This document shows, one piece after another, positions 16,955 through 25,545 of a stretch of 64,000 nucleotides of DNA. The DNA comes from Cedecea lapagei (GTDB lineage Bacteria; Pseudomonadota; Gammaproteobacteria; Enterobacterales; Enterobacteriaceae). Under the pieces are notes generated by a model. That model had not been told where the DNA came from. It did not search any database and saw only the letters and a list, made by a program, of their open reading frames with translations. The first letter of the stretch is position 1. Each line of letters starts with the position of its first letter. The position numbers and the translations under genes were made by a program. Where the stretch lies: the NCBI RefSeq assembly GCF_900635955.1, contig NZ_LR134201.1, positions 1,674,001 through 1,738,000 of the forward strand, in the 5' to 3' direction.

Positions 16955-18262
16955 ATGAAAAAGGCAACGTTAGCGTTAATTATTGGGGCTTTTATTAGCC
17001 ATCAGTGCTGGGCAGATCAAACATCCGCTGAAATAACGGGCGACAATGGCAAGTTCACTTTGGTCGCAGATACGCTCAGAGGAAACACCGTAACAGGGAT
17101 GCCCGGCGTCTACAACCTTGAACAATTTAATATTGATGTAAAAAGAAATGCAGCCGATTTGCTTGCGGTTGAAACAGTCGTGAGTGATAACCAAAAATCA
17201 ATTACGTCACTGGGTTCAAACGTCGCCGCGAATCAAACCGCAATTGGAACGCTGAATTCAAACGTTAGTGTAAACCAAACTGCCATTGCATCGAACCAGG
17301 GCGCAATCAGCTTGCTGAATTCAAACGTCACTGCAAACCAAACCGCAATTGCCTCTCTGAACTCAGATGTCAGCGCAAACAAAAGTACAATTTCATCGCT
17401 GAGCTCGAACGTCGCCGCGAATCAAACCGCAATTGGAACGCTGAATTCAAACGTCAGCGCAAACCAAGCCGCCATTGCATCGAACCAGGGCGCAATCAGC
17501 TCGCTGAACTCAAACGTCAATGCGAATCAAACCGCAATTGGAACGCTGAATTCAAACGTCAGCGCAAACCAAGCCGCCATTGCATCGAACCAAGGCGCAA
17601 TCAGCTCGCTGAACTCAAACGTCAATGCGAATCAAACCGCAATTGGGACGCTGAATTCAAACGTCAGCGCAAACCAAACCGCCATTGCATCGAACCAGGG
17701 CGCAATCAGCTCGCTGAACTCAAACGTCAATGCTAATCAAACCGCAATTACCTCTCTGAACTCAAATGTTAGTACAAACAAAAGTACGATTGCATCGCTG
17801 GATTCGGAGCTAAAAGTTGCGCAAAACACTGGCGCCTACGCCCAGTCCAGAGCCGCAGCAGCAATCGCAAACACTGAGGCTAATAAAGCAGCATTAGAGG
17901 CGACTAACAGGGCACTGGCCGACAATACGGCGGAGCTGGCCGAACACGAGTCACGTATCGGTGCTCTGGAGGCTAATGCTGTTAGCAACAGCAACTTTAA
18001 CCATTTAAAAGATCAGGTGGATGAAAACCGTCAACGTGCTTCGGCAGGTATCGCGGGCGTGGCCGCAATGGCTAACATCCCGCAGGTGACCCAGGGCGCG
18101 ACATTTTCCGTGGGTGCCGGAGCTGGCACAACCGATGGGGAGAGTGCGCTTGCGGTTGGTTTTTCCGCCCGCGCGCTGGAAAACACGGTGGTGAAAGCCT
18201 CCATTTCTAACGACTCTCAGCAAAACTTTGTTGTGGGCGCAGGGGCTTCCCTGCAGTGGTAG
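16955..18262 (+). CDS. YadA-like trimeric autotransporter adhesin
   Basis: A 435-residue surface protein. It has a signal peptide (1-20, ending CWA before DQ), a short N-terminal region without recognisable YadA head repeats, a long coiled-coil stalk (about 70-300) built from seven-residue repeats of the types NQTAI and LNSNV, and a C-terminal YadA anchor (about 350-435) that ends in Trp as outer-membrane barrels do. Such proteins trimerise and mediate adhesion or autoaggregation. The stalk is encoded by 105-bp near-identical tandem repeats. It lies between fliE and an RpiR-type regulator, a place where K-12 has unrelated genes. The ribosome site is weak (TAGG, 16943-16946). The ligand is unknown. 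Confidence 0.88.
   Translation: MKKATLALIIGAFISHQCWADQTSAEITGDNGKFTLVADTLRGNTVTGMPGVYNLEQFNIDVKRNAADLLAVETVVSDNQKSITSLGSNVAANQTAIGTLNSNVSVNQTAIASNQGAISLLNSNVTANQTAIASLNSDVSANKSTISSLSSNVAANQTAIGTLNSNVSANQAAIASNQGAISSLNSNVNANQTAIGTLNSNVSANQAAIASNQGAISSLNSNVNANQTAIGTLNSNVSANQTAIASNQGAISSLNSNVNANQTAITSLNSNVSTNKSTIASLDSELKVAQNTGAYAQSRAAAAIANTEANKAALEATNRALADNTAELAEHESRIGALEANAVSNSNFNHLKDQVDENRQRASAGIAGVAAMANIPQVTQGATFSVGAGAGTTDGESALAVGFSARALENTVVKASISNDSQQNFVVGAGASLQW
17225..17791 (+). repeat. 105-bp tandem repeats in the adhesin stalk
   Basis: Near-identical 105-bp units begin at 17225, 17414, 17519 and 17624; an 84-bp variant lies at 17330-17413 and a diverged 63-bp part-unit at 17729-17791. 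Each full unit encodes 35 residues, exactly five heptads, and all unit lengths are multiples of 21 bases. Gain or loss of units therefore keeps both the reading frame and the heptad register. Confidence 0.9.
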
Positions 18263-18389
18263 CGGTTTTTTAATTCCGCATGGGGGCATATTTGTTTGAC
18301 CTGGAAACTAATTTCACTGCAATATCAGAGTGATGCCTTTAAAAAGCCGGAAAGGACTTCCGGCCTACACAGGAGAATCCTGCCAGCCC

Positions 18390-19244
18390 ATGACCCCGCA
18401 ACAGACGATAGAGAAGCATTACAAGACATTAACTCCTGAGCTGCAGCGGGCTGCAGACCTGAGTCTGGACAACATAAAGGATTTGGTTCTGCTTTCGATG
18501 CGGGCTTTTGCTTCACGGATTGGCGTAAAGCCCGCGACGCTGCTGCGCCTGGCCCAAAGGCTGGGCTACGCTGGCTGGGGGGAGTTCAAAACCGCCTTTG
18601 TCCAGCAGCTTGGCCTGAACCATGAAACCCATCAGGCGAGGGCGGAAAAACTGGTGGATAAGGGCATTTCTGCGTCACTTTACCGGGAGGTGTTTGCCGC
18701 CCATACCGCTAATCTCACCCATACCGAGGCGGAAAACCAGCGGGCGATGGAAAAGGCGGTTGACGTGCTGGACGCCGCGGAGCATGTCTATGTTTGTGGT
18801 TTCCGCGCCAGTTATCCGGTGGCGTACACGCTGTTTTATATCTACCGCCTGTTTAATAAGCACGTCTCGCTGATTGATGGCCAGGCGAGCAATTACGAAA
18901 TCTTTACTCGTGAACTTACGCCTGAAGATGCGGTGTTAATGATAGGGTTTGCACCTTATTCGCGTGAATCGCTTGATGTGCTGGGCGCAGCCCGGCAGGC
19001 CGGGAGCAGGATCGTTGCGCTGACCGACTCTCCGCTTTCTCCCCTTGCGGAGTCGGCCGCAAGCACGCTCTATTTCTCCGCTCACAGCCCGTCGTTTTTC
19101 CCTTCTGTGGTCTCGGCAATGGGCATTGCGGAGTGTTTACTGGCGATGCTGGTGGCAAAACATGGGGACAGGGCGGTGGCGAAGATTGCCAGTGCAGAAC
19201 GTTTCCTGCTGGATTCCGGCGCTTGGGTGAAGCCGGTAAGTTAA
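18390..19244 (+). CDS. MurR/RpiR family transcriptional regulator
   Basis: A 284-residue protein with an N-terminal HTH_6 domain (about 1-77; MRAFASRIGVKPATLLRLAQRLGY) and a C-terminal SIS sugar-phosphate-binding domain (about 120-260; VYVCGFRASYPVA). Such proteins sense phosphosugars and control nearby metabolic genes, but no sugar operon is adjacent here, so its target is unclear; the adhesin is a candidate. Start: ATG 18390 follows AGGAGA (18371-18376) at a rather long spacing, and in-frame GTG 18330 and ATG 18333 are alternatives. A seven-pair hairpin (18346-18364) lies just upstream of 18390. Confidence 0.85.
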   Translation: MTPQQTIEKHYKTLTPELQRAADLSLDNIKDLVLLSMRAFASRIGVKPATLLRLAQRLGYAGWGEFKTAFVQQLGLNHETHQARAEKLVDKGISASLYREVFAAHTANLTHTEAENQRAMEKAVDVLDAAEHVYVCGFRASYPVAYTLFYIYRLFNKHVSLIDGQASNYEIFTRELTPEDAVLMIGFAPYSRESLDVLGAARQAGSRIVALTDSPLSPLAESAASTLYFSAHSPSFFPSVVSAMGIAECLLAMLVAKHGDRAVAKIASAERFLLDSGAWVKPVS

Positions 19245-19262
19245 AAGGGGCAAGATGCCCCT
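19242..19262 (-). terminator. Terminator of the yedEF unit
   Basis: The arms AGGGGCA and TGCCCCT with a three-base loop are followed on the minus strand by TTTAACTT. It sits just after the yedF stop and may also limit readthrough from the RpiR gene. Confidence 0.6.
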
Positions 19263-19268
19263 GCCTGA

Positions 19269-19505
19269 TTAGCGCTGAATGAGATAGCGAATGGTCGGAC
19301 CATCCTGCTGAATATCCAGCACCGTATAGCCGTGGTTTTTAGCGTCGAGAGGAATATTGTTGATGGACTGCGGGCAGTCGCTCACCACTTCAAGCACCTC
19401 CCCTTTTTTCAGCTGAGGCATCGCTTCGAGCGTAGCCACCGCCGGGTAAGGGCAGGGCTCGCCCACCATATCCAGTCGATAGTCAGGAACGATACTTTGG
19501 CTCAT
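19269..19505 (-). CDS. yedF: YedF, TusA/SirA-like sulfur-transfer family protein
   Basis: A 78-residue protein of the TusA/SirA family with the signature CPYP (Cys18), the cysteine that carries persulfide sulfur (or selenium) in relatives. Its substrate is unproven. Its start overlaps the yedE stop by four bases, so the two are one unit; yedE encodes a transporter of the YeeE/YedE family. Confidence 0.93.
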   Translation of the reverse strand: MSQSIVPDYRLDMVGEPCPYPAVATLEAMPQLKKGEVLEVVSDCPQSINNIPLDAKNHGYTVLDIQQDGPTIRYLIQR

Positions 19506-20716
19506 GCGGTTTCTCCGGTAATAGCGTTGAGGGGCTGGTTTTTACGACGGAAGAAGCGTTTCTCCCAGCCGACAATGAGCAAATAAGCAGCAAGCAGCAT
19601 CAGGTAGGTCACCAGCAGCCCGCCCAGCGGCCCGAAGGTGTTCAGCAGGTTGACTTTATCCCAGCTGGTTGCCAGCGCTGGGGAGATATCGTCCCAGAAC
19701 CAGGCCAGCAGCGTAGAGCCGATAACGTTGCCCAGGCCAACCCACCAGTAATGAACCTGACCTTCCACCGCGCGATACATCCAGCCGGTTTCACAGCCGC
19801 CGGCCAGCACGATGCCAAAACCAAACAGCAGGCCACCGATGACGGCGTTTGGCCCCGCCCACATAATTTTGGCTTCCACGCCCAGCTGTACATAGCTGAA
19901 AATGCCAATCGCACTCACCGCCATTCCCAGGATAATGGCTTTGGCCATATGGGTACGCCCGGTTATCCACATATCGCGGAAGGCGGAAGTAAAGCAAATT
20001 TGCGCCCGTTCAATTAGCAGGCCGAACCCAACACCAAAAAGCATCGCCAGCCCCAGTTTCGGTTGGTTTATGGCGGTCAAACCGGCCCAGCCAATCATAC
20101 CGATAAACACCAGCATACCCATGCGGAAGCGGCGTTTTGCACGGTCTGGCTGCTGCGTCAGCGGAGAGGCAGTGGAGACTTTTTGTAGCCTGACCGGGAT
20201 CCGGAACATCGGCAACAGCGTGAAGCGGGCGCCAAACCAGCAGCCGATGGCGGTAGCCAGCGCAAAAAACCATGCGTGCAGCGAGAACTGTGGAATGCCG
20301 GTAAAGAAAGCGGCGAGGTTGCAGCCCATGGCAAGCCTTGCGCCAAAGCCAGCAATAATGCCGCCGAGCACCGCCTGAATAATACGGATACGGTGCTGAG
20401 GTAAACGCAGCTTAACGTTATTGGCCCACAGCGCTGCCGCGAAGCAGCCGCCAAACATGCCGAGAATCATCATGCCGTCGATACGGGTCAGTGGACTGCC
20501 GTCGAGGTGAATAAGTTTGTAGTAACCCCACTCTTCGGCGTGAACGCCCAGCAGCTGCAGCAGCTGGCCGCCCCAGCGGGTGAATTCGCCGGTGACGGCC
20601 CAGAAGGTGCCGGTGATGCCGAAGTAGTAGGTGGAGAGGATCCCTGCCGCTATCACCGCGGGCATCGGTTTCCAGAAGGTTACCAGGTATTGTTGTTTAA
20701 AGGAGTGCCAGGTCAT
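19502..20716 (-). CDS. yedE: YedE, YeeE/YedE family membrane transporter
   Basis: A 404-residue inner-membrane protein with many hydrophobic segments in two related halves, each with a conserved Cys-containing Gly-rich motif (MGCNLAAF and GGCETGWMYR) typical of the thiosulfate/selenium transporter family. Similarity to E. coli YedE starts at MTWHSFKQ, so I use ATG 20716; the longer in-frame reading from 20830 is rejected. A role in selenium or sulfur uptake is inferred from the family. Confidence 0.92.
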   Translation of the reverse strand: MTWHSFKQQYLVTFWKPMPAVIAAGILSTYYFGITGTFWAVTGEFTRWGGQLLQLLGVHAEEWGYYKLIHLDGSPLTRIDGMMILGMFGGCFAAALWANNVKLRLPQHRIRIIQAVLGGIIAGFGARLAMGCNLAAFFTGIPQFSLHAWFFALATAIGCWFGARFTLLPMFRIPVRLQKVSTASPLTQQPDRAKRRFRMGMLVFIGMIGWAGLTAINQPKLGLAMLFGVGFGLLIERAQICFTSAFRDMWITGRTHMAKAIILGMAVSAIGIFSYVQLGVEAKIMWAGPNAVIGGLLFGFGIVLAGGCETGWMYRAVEGQVHYWWVGLGNVIGSTLLAWFWDDISPALATSWDKVNLLNTFGPLGGLLVTYLMLLAAYLLIVGWEKRFFRRKNQPLNAITGETA

Positions 20717-20911
20717 TTTTTTCGCCTCTGAACTCAGAAGAACGTGCCGCAGCGGGCGCAAGAGGGCGAGATCATACGCCCATCTTTTTGGCTTAGCAGA
20801 TTGAAAAGAGGAAAAAACAATCTGGATCAATTTTTCTGCCCCTGGAGGAAGTGCTGGCAGGCCCTGGGCTTTAATGCCAAAATTATTTTTTCTCCGCAGT
20901 CAGGATAGACG

Positions 20912-21331
20912 ATGAAGAAGCTTTTAGTATTGGCGGCGCTGGTGGCACTGAGCGGCTGCGTCGAGGTTAGAGATTATGGGCAGGTGGTGCGTACCGAAGC
21001 GCCGGCCGGCATGGCAGGCTACTGGCAGTCAAGCGGCCCGCAGAGCGAGCTGGTGAGCCCTGAGGCTATTGCCTCGCTGGTGGTCACGCCGGCAGGCGAT
21101 ACCCTTGACTGCCGCCAGTGGCAGCGGGTGATTACGGTACCGGGGAAGCTGACGCACCTGGCTGGTGATCTGCGCAACGTAACCGTTAAGCGTGAAATTT
21201 ACCCCATCGAGCGCAACGGCGATACGCTTGAGTACGCCGGAATGACGTTGAAGCGCGTTGATCGTTTGACGACGGAGTGCGCTGATTACCTCGCCAAACA
21301 TCCTTTGGACAGTAAGTTAACCAAAGGGTAA
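20912..21331 (+). CDS. yedD: YedD lipoprotein
   Basis: A 139-residue lipoprotein; the lipobox LSGC puts the lipidated Cys at 16. The mature part contains LVSPEAIASLVVT and TLDCRQWQRVI, which match E. coli YedD, a protein of unknown function later linked to the Rcs pathway. Read divergently from yedE and convergent with amyA. Confidence 0.92.
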   Translation: MKKLLVLAALVALSGCVEVRDYGQVVRTEAPAGMAGYWQSSGPQSELVSPEAIASLVVTPAGDTLDCRQWQRVITVPGKLTHLAGDLRNVTVKREIYPIERNGDTLEYAGMTLKRVDRLTTECADYLAKHPLDSKLTKG

Positions 21332-21341
21332 GAGAAGAACG

Positions 21342-21364
21342 CCCCTCTCCATCAAGGAGAGGGG
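21342..21364. terminator. Shared terminator between yedD and amyA
   Basis: The perfect nine-pair arms CCCCTCTCC and GGAGAGGGG with loop ATCAA lie between the two convergent genes. The stem resembles the hairpin at 3096-3120, so both may belong to a dispersed CCCTCTCC element. Confidence 0.7.
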
Positions 21365-21368
21365 GAAA

Positions 21369-22856
21369 TTACAGCACATCCTCCAGCACCCAAACGCTGA
21401 CGCTGCCGCCGTTACAGGTAAAGGTGGCGCTGCCGCTTTGATCGGTATGCACCGTCTCCTCGCGATTGCCAAGATAGTCTCGCCAGGTCTTCTCGCCGAA
21501 GTTTTCGCCGAGCGTCAACGTTTTCTCACCGTTGTCCCCGTTCGACATGACCACCACGCAGCCGGGGGCTTCGTCGGTGCCGCTGCGGCTAAAGGCAATG
21601 CAGTTTGGATGATCGAACCACAGGGTTTGTATGCCATGGGCAAAGCGTTCCCGGGCATGAATCAAATCATCGAGCTGCTCAATCACCGGCATATCGATAT
21701 GGTAGTTTTGGCCGTCACCGCCTTCATCGTCGTAGCTGGCGCCGAAAAGGTCAGGATAGAACACCGAAGGTACTCCGTTTTCACGCAGCAGGATCAGCGC
21801 ATAGGCCAGCGGTTTAAACCAGGCCTCGACGGGGGCCTCCAGCGCCTGTAAGGGCTGGGTGTCGTGGTTAGCCACAAGCGTGACGGCATGGAACGGGTCA
21901 GCCTCCACCAGCGTACCGGTAAAAATCTGGCTCATGTCGTAATCCCGCCCGAGCCTCGACGCCTCGTGGAATTTCATCTGCAAGGGCGCATCAAAGAGCA
22001 TCGTTTTTCCCTCGACCTGCGCGATGTATTCCTGCAGCTTGTCGACCTCATGCGACCAGTATTCGGCTACGATAAACAGCGGCTCCTCCGCCACCTGCTG
22101 TACGTGTTCAATCCACTCTTTGTAAAACCAGGCCGGAATGTGCTTAACCGCATCCAGCCGGAATCCGTTGCAGTGTGTTTGTTCCATAACCCAGCGAGCC
22201 CAGAACTTCAGCTCTTCGGTTACCGCGCGGTTGCGAAAGTCTATATTTTCGCCCATCAGATAGTCGAAATTGCCCAGTTCGTCGTCAACCTGGTCGTTCC
22301 AGCCATCGCCGGTATAGTCGTTGATGATTTTAAAAATGCCGTCTTCGTCCGGGTTTTCAATATGGTCGATGCCGCTAAAGCATTTGTAGTCCCAGATAAA
22401 CTCCGAATATTTCCCGGCGCGAGCGGGGAAGGTGTAGCGCGTCCACGCCTCGCATTCGATGACTTCTGGCGAGATGTCGTTTCTGTTTTCTTCGTTTACC
22501 CTGTTGACGCGGATCCGCTCTTTTTCGTCAGCGCCCATTTTGTGATTTACCACAACATCCAGCAGCACCGAGATATTGTTATCCCGCAGGGCTTGTATGG
22601 CCGCCAGCAGCTGGGTTTTATCCCCGTATTTGGTGGGGATGCTGCCTTTCTGGTCAAATTCGCCAAGGTCAAAGAGGTCATAGCAATCATAGCCAACCGA
22701 ATAGCCGCCCGCGCTGCCTTTATAAGCCGGAGGTAGCCAAACCATGTTGATGCCGATATCGCTGAGGGTGGATGCCCGGTCTGAAACCTCTGACCAAAGC
22801 TTGCCGTCGCCGGGGAAATACCAGTGGAAAAACTGTAACAGGGTAGGGTTCTTCAT
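21369..22856 (-). CDS. amyA: Cytoplasmic alpha-amylase AmyA
   Basis: A 495-residue GH13 enzyme without a signal peptide, which cleaves alpha-1,4-glucans such as maltodextrins in the cytoplasm. Catalytic residues are visible: nucleophile Asp235 in GFRLDAVKH, acid/base Glu265 in VAEYW and Asp332 in ANHD. The length equals that of E. coli AmyA, and its place next to fliT is conserved. Confidence 0.96.
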   Translation of the reverse strand: MKNPTLLQFFHWYFPGDGKLWSEVSDRASTLSDIGINMVWLPPAYKGSAGGYSVGYDCYDLFDLGEFDQKGSIPTKYGDKTQLLAAIQALRDNNISVLLDVVVNHKMGADEKERIRVNRVNEENRNDISPEVIECEAWTRYTFPARAGKYSEFIWDYKCFSGIDHIENPDEDGIFKIINDYTGDGWNDQVDDELGNFDYLMGENIDFRNRAVTEELKFWARWVMEQTHCNGFRLDAVKHIPAWFYKEWIEHVQQVAEEPLFIVAEYWSHEVDKLQEYIAQVEGKTMLFDAPLQMKFHEASRLGRDYDMSQIFTGTLVEADPFHAVTLVANHDTQPLQALEAPVEAWFKPLAYALILLRENGVPSVFYPDLFGASYDDEGGDGQNYHIDMPVIEQLDDLIHARERFAHGIQTLWFDHPNCIAFSRSGTDEAPGCVVVMSNGDNGEKTLTLGENFGEKTWRDYLGNREETVHTDQSGSATFTCNGGSVSVWVLEDVL

Positions 22857-22924
22857 CTCGTCCGTGCTCCAGAAGTCATTTAGCTGACCTCTGGAGTATG
22901 GTGCAAATCATCGCAGCCGGCGTG

Positions 22925-23287
22925 CTATTGATTAAAATCCAGCGGAAAGAGCACGTTTCCTGAAAGTTCACCATAAGTGTTGGTGAGCGATTTTTGCTTG
23001 CCAGAATGGTCTATCAACTCTCGCAATTCTTCCATTCTCCCCTTCAGCAGGCTCTTAAGCTCTGCCTCGTTCGCCAGAATGCTGGCGAGGATCTCTTTCG
23101 CCTTTTCCTGATGCAGGGCATTACCGGGTGAAAGGGGGTGGCGAGCAATCTGCTCCACCAGCGTGACGTACTTAATTTCCTGTTCGATCAGCTCATCCCA
23201 TTTCCCGGAGTGAGCCAGGTTGAGCATCGTATAACTTAGCGCCTGCAGCGCCTGCCAGTGATTAAGGGATGAGATGAAATCATTCAT
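22925..23287 (-). CDS. fliT: FliT, FliD export chaperone and FlhDC antagonist
   Basis: A 120-residue helical protein that escorts FliD and, when free, binds FlhC to lower class 2 expression. The start overlaps the fliS stop by one base (TGATG). The N-terminal half is clearly FliT-like (the segment around residues 10-30), with the usual divergent C-terminus. Last gene of fliDST. Confidence 0.93.
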   Translation of the reverse strand: MNDFISSLNHWQALQALSYTMLNLAHSGKWDELIEQEIKYVTLVEQIARHPLSPGNALHQEKAKEILASILANEAELKSLLKGRMEELRELIDHSGKQKSLTNTYGELSGNVLFPLDFNQ

Positions 23288-23697
23288 CAGAAAGAGTCCT
23301 GAGTGGGTGTGGTTCCAGGGCCGATTTGCTTCCAGGCGCTCGCGATATTGTTCAACAGCCCTTCAACTTCAGCGATGATGTTGACATCGTTATAGAGGTT
23401 CGCCTGAAGCAGACGATTGACCATATACTCGTAAAGTGCCGACAGGTTGTGTGGAAGATCGCCACCCACTTCCATGTTAAGTCCAGCCTTCAGGCCATTA
23501 TCGATAATGTTAATCGCTTTGGTAATGGCCTGACCTTTGGCCGCGGTGTCATTTTGCTCAATAAAGAGACGTGCTCTGATCAGGGCACTGAGTGCCCCAT
23601 CAAAAAGAATGACCACCAACTGATGTGGACTGGCGCTCAAGACCGCCGTTTCAAGGCCGACATTTTGATAGGCCTGAACACCAGAGTTACTATACAT
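23287..23697 (-). CDS. fliS: FliS, flagellin export chaperone
   Basis: A 136-residue helical chaperone that binds the C-terminus of flagellin and prevents early polymerisation. The N-terminus MYSNSGVQAYQNVGLETAVL is typical. It lies nine bases after fliD and overlaps fliT by one base. Confidence 0.95.
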   Translation of the reverse strand: MYSNSGVQAYQNVGLETAVLSASPHQLVVILFDGALSALIRARLFIEQNDTAAKGQAITKAINIIDNGLKAGLNMEVGGDLPHNLSALYEYMVNRLLQANLYNDVNIIAEVEGLLNNIASAWKQIGPGTTPTQDSF

Positions 23698-23706
23698 ACC
23701 AGCTCC

Positions 23707-25134
23707 TTAGCTCTTCTTATCAAATTGTTGAGTCAGGTAGGTTGACGTGTTGTTCAACGAACTGACTAACGTGTTAAGACTGGTAAACTGTGTTTTGTAG
23801 CGAGCCATCGTCGCGTCAATTGAGGCAGACATTTTGTCATAGTTGTCGCTGAGGGTTTTCAGCGTACTGTTGATCCCGTCTTTGGCGTTCTGGATGACGC
23901 CGCTGCTGCCGGATGTGGTGCTCAGCATGGCGGTCAGGGTGTTATTCATCTGGGTTGCAAAGCCGGTTGTTTTTCCGTCACCGATAAAATAGGCCTGCAC
24001 CGCCTGAGGGTTATCGGATAACGCCTTCGTTAATGCCGCATCGTCTACCTTCAGGTTGCCCAGCGTACCGTCTGCCCCTGTCACCGTATCCTGATTTACG
24101 CCAATCTGGGCCATAATAGCGATGGCACCGCTTTGTACGTTGGTCAGTTGGCTGCGAAGCTGAGACTGAACGGAACGTACCGTACTGTCGCCCAGCAGCG
24201 CGCCGTTGTTGGATGACTGATCGTTGCCTGCACCAACTTTCACATACTTTGTCAGACTGGTGATCGTTGACTGCAGCGCATTATAGGCCGTGACCCAGTT
24301 ATTAATGGCCTTTTTGTTTGCATCCGTTGCGCGGTCAACGGTCAGCGTTTCATCCGCAGTACTTTGTGATTTCAGGGTAAAGGTCATACCAGGGAAGGCG
24401 TCAGAAATCGTGTTCGACTGACGTTCGATCTTGATATTGTTCACCGTTACCACGGCATTCTGAGAGTTGGTTAAGACGTTCAGCGCACCAGTTTTAGTAG
24501 TGGAGTCGTAGCCAATTTTACCCTGAAGGGTGTCATCACCGGTCACTTTCACCGTCATGTCACTGTTCTGGCCTGTCGTCTTCGAGGTCAGCATCAGGCG
24601 GAAATCACCGTCGCTGGCTTTTACAACGCTTGCGGTAACGTTGCCGTTTACCTTATTGATGGCGCTCGCAATCCCGTTCAGGGAAGTATCACCATCGGCC
24701 AGGTTTACCGTCAGCGGAGTGGTGGAACCCGGCTGCGTAATGGTTAAGGTGCGCGTGCCGCCGGTGGTGCTTCCCAGCAGTTCGGTACCGGAAGCGTGGC
24801 TGGCGGACGTCAGGACCTGTGCCTTGGCCATCTGATTTACGTTGACGATAAAGTTACCCGGCGTCGCTGTACTGTCCGTGGTCACGCTGAACGAGGTGTT
24901 AGTGCTGCTGACGCTGGTTGAACTCCAGGTGTCTTTGTTACCCAGTGCGGTCGTCGCCGTTTGCAGGCTTTGCAGCGCACTTTGTAGCTTGCCGTAAGCG
25001 CTCAGTTGGGCATTGTAGGTCGCTTGCTGATTGGTAATGGTAGTTAGTTTGGTTTTTTCAGCAGTTTCCAATTTGTCATAGAGATCGGACAATCCCAGAC
25101 TGTTCCCTGCGTTGAGATTACTGATTCCAGCCAT
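23707..25134 (-). CDS. fliD: Flagellar cap protein FliD
   Basis: A 475-residue filament cap protein with the conserved N-terminal (about 1-100) and C-terminal coiled-coil (about 380-475) regions around a variable middle. I start at ATG 25134 (MAGISNLNAG), matching enteric FliD, and not at an upstream in-frame codon. A near-perfect sigma-28 promoter lies just upstream (25173-25199). Read divergently from fliC. Confidence 0.95.
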   Translation of the reverse strand: MAGISNLNAGNSLGLSDLYDKLETAEKTKLTTITNQQATYNAQLSAYGKLQSALQSLQTATTALGNKDTWSSTSVSSTNTSFSVTTDSTATPGNFIVNVNQMAKAQVLTSASHASGTELLGSTTGGTRTLTITQPGSTTPLTVNLADGDTSLNGIASAINKVNGNVTASVVKASDGDFRLMLTSKTTGQNSDMTVKVTGDDTLQGKIGYDSTTKTGALNVLTNSQNAVVTVNNIKIERQSNTISDAFPGMTFTLKSQSTADETLTVDRATDANKKAINNWVTAYNALQSTITSLTKYVKVGAGNDQSSNNGALLGDSTVRSVQSQLRSQLTNVQSGAIAIMAQIGVNQDTVTGADGTLGNLKVDDAALTKALSDNPQAVQAYFIGDGKTTGFATQMNNTLTAMLSTTSGSSGVIQNAKDGINSTLKTLSDNYDKMSASIDATMARYKTQFTSLNTLVSSLNNTSTYLTQQFDKKS

Positions 25135-25172
25135 ACATGTCTTCCTCAAAGTCGATGGGTAGTTTCAGTCAG

Positions 25173-25199
25173 TTATCGGCGAGCAGGTGGAAAAGTTTA
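25173..25199 (-). promoter_or_regulatory. Sigma-28 (FliA) promoter of fliDST
   Basis: Read on the minus strand: -35 TAAACTTT (25199-25192), an 11-base spacer, -10 GCCGATAA (25180-25173). It matches the FliA consensus TAAAGTTT-N11-GCCGATAA at 15 of 16 positions. Confidence 0.93.
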
Positions 25200-25445
25200 C
25201 TGTGAAATAAAAAAAATAATCAGCGGAATAGACGGGTGAGATTGGGGCTTATAAAGCGATTGTGTTATGTGGTTGCCTTAATATATGTCTACTTTGCGCT
25301 GGCTGGTTAAATATATTCTTACAAATAGCCCGTTAGTCGTCTGTTTTCAATATTCGAGGCAGACAGATTTATGCAGGTTAAGTGGTTTTTTTAGGTTTTA
25401 ATTCCTTTTTAATCAGTGTGTTGAATTTTTTTTCATGATTAATTC

Positions 25446-25472
25446 TAAAGTTGGTACGGGGGGCGTCGATAA
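25446..25472 (+). promoter_or_regulatory. Sigma-28 (FliA) promoter of fliC
   Basis: -35 TAAAGTTG (25446-25453), an 11-base spacer, -10 GTCGATAA (25465-25472). The spacer holds a run of six Gs (25458-25463), so its length could change by slippage. Confidence 0.93.
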
Positions 25473-25545
25473 CCTTGTTGACGGTGAGAGACGCCGTGAG
25501 TGTTAGGCACCGAACCTAAACCCAAATTTTTAAGGAATTAAAACT

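Larger units (their letters stand above)
25135..25545. promoter_or_regulatory. fliD-fliC divergent regulatory region
   Basis: About 411 AT-rich bases without a gene. It holds a sigma-28 promoter for each of the two divergent genes, listed separately. The fliC leader is roughly 65 bases long if transcription starts a few bases after 25472. Confidence 0.8.

Noticed and set aside
17225..17791. The adhesin repeats as a CRISPR-like array
   Set aside because: The units are contiguous, coding, in frame and form heptads; there are no unique spacers.
21864..22736. A 290-codon open frame opposite amyA
   Set aside because: amyA has all catalytic residues and full length; the antisense frame has no recognisable motif.
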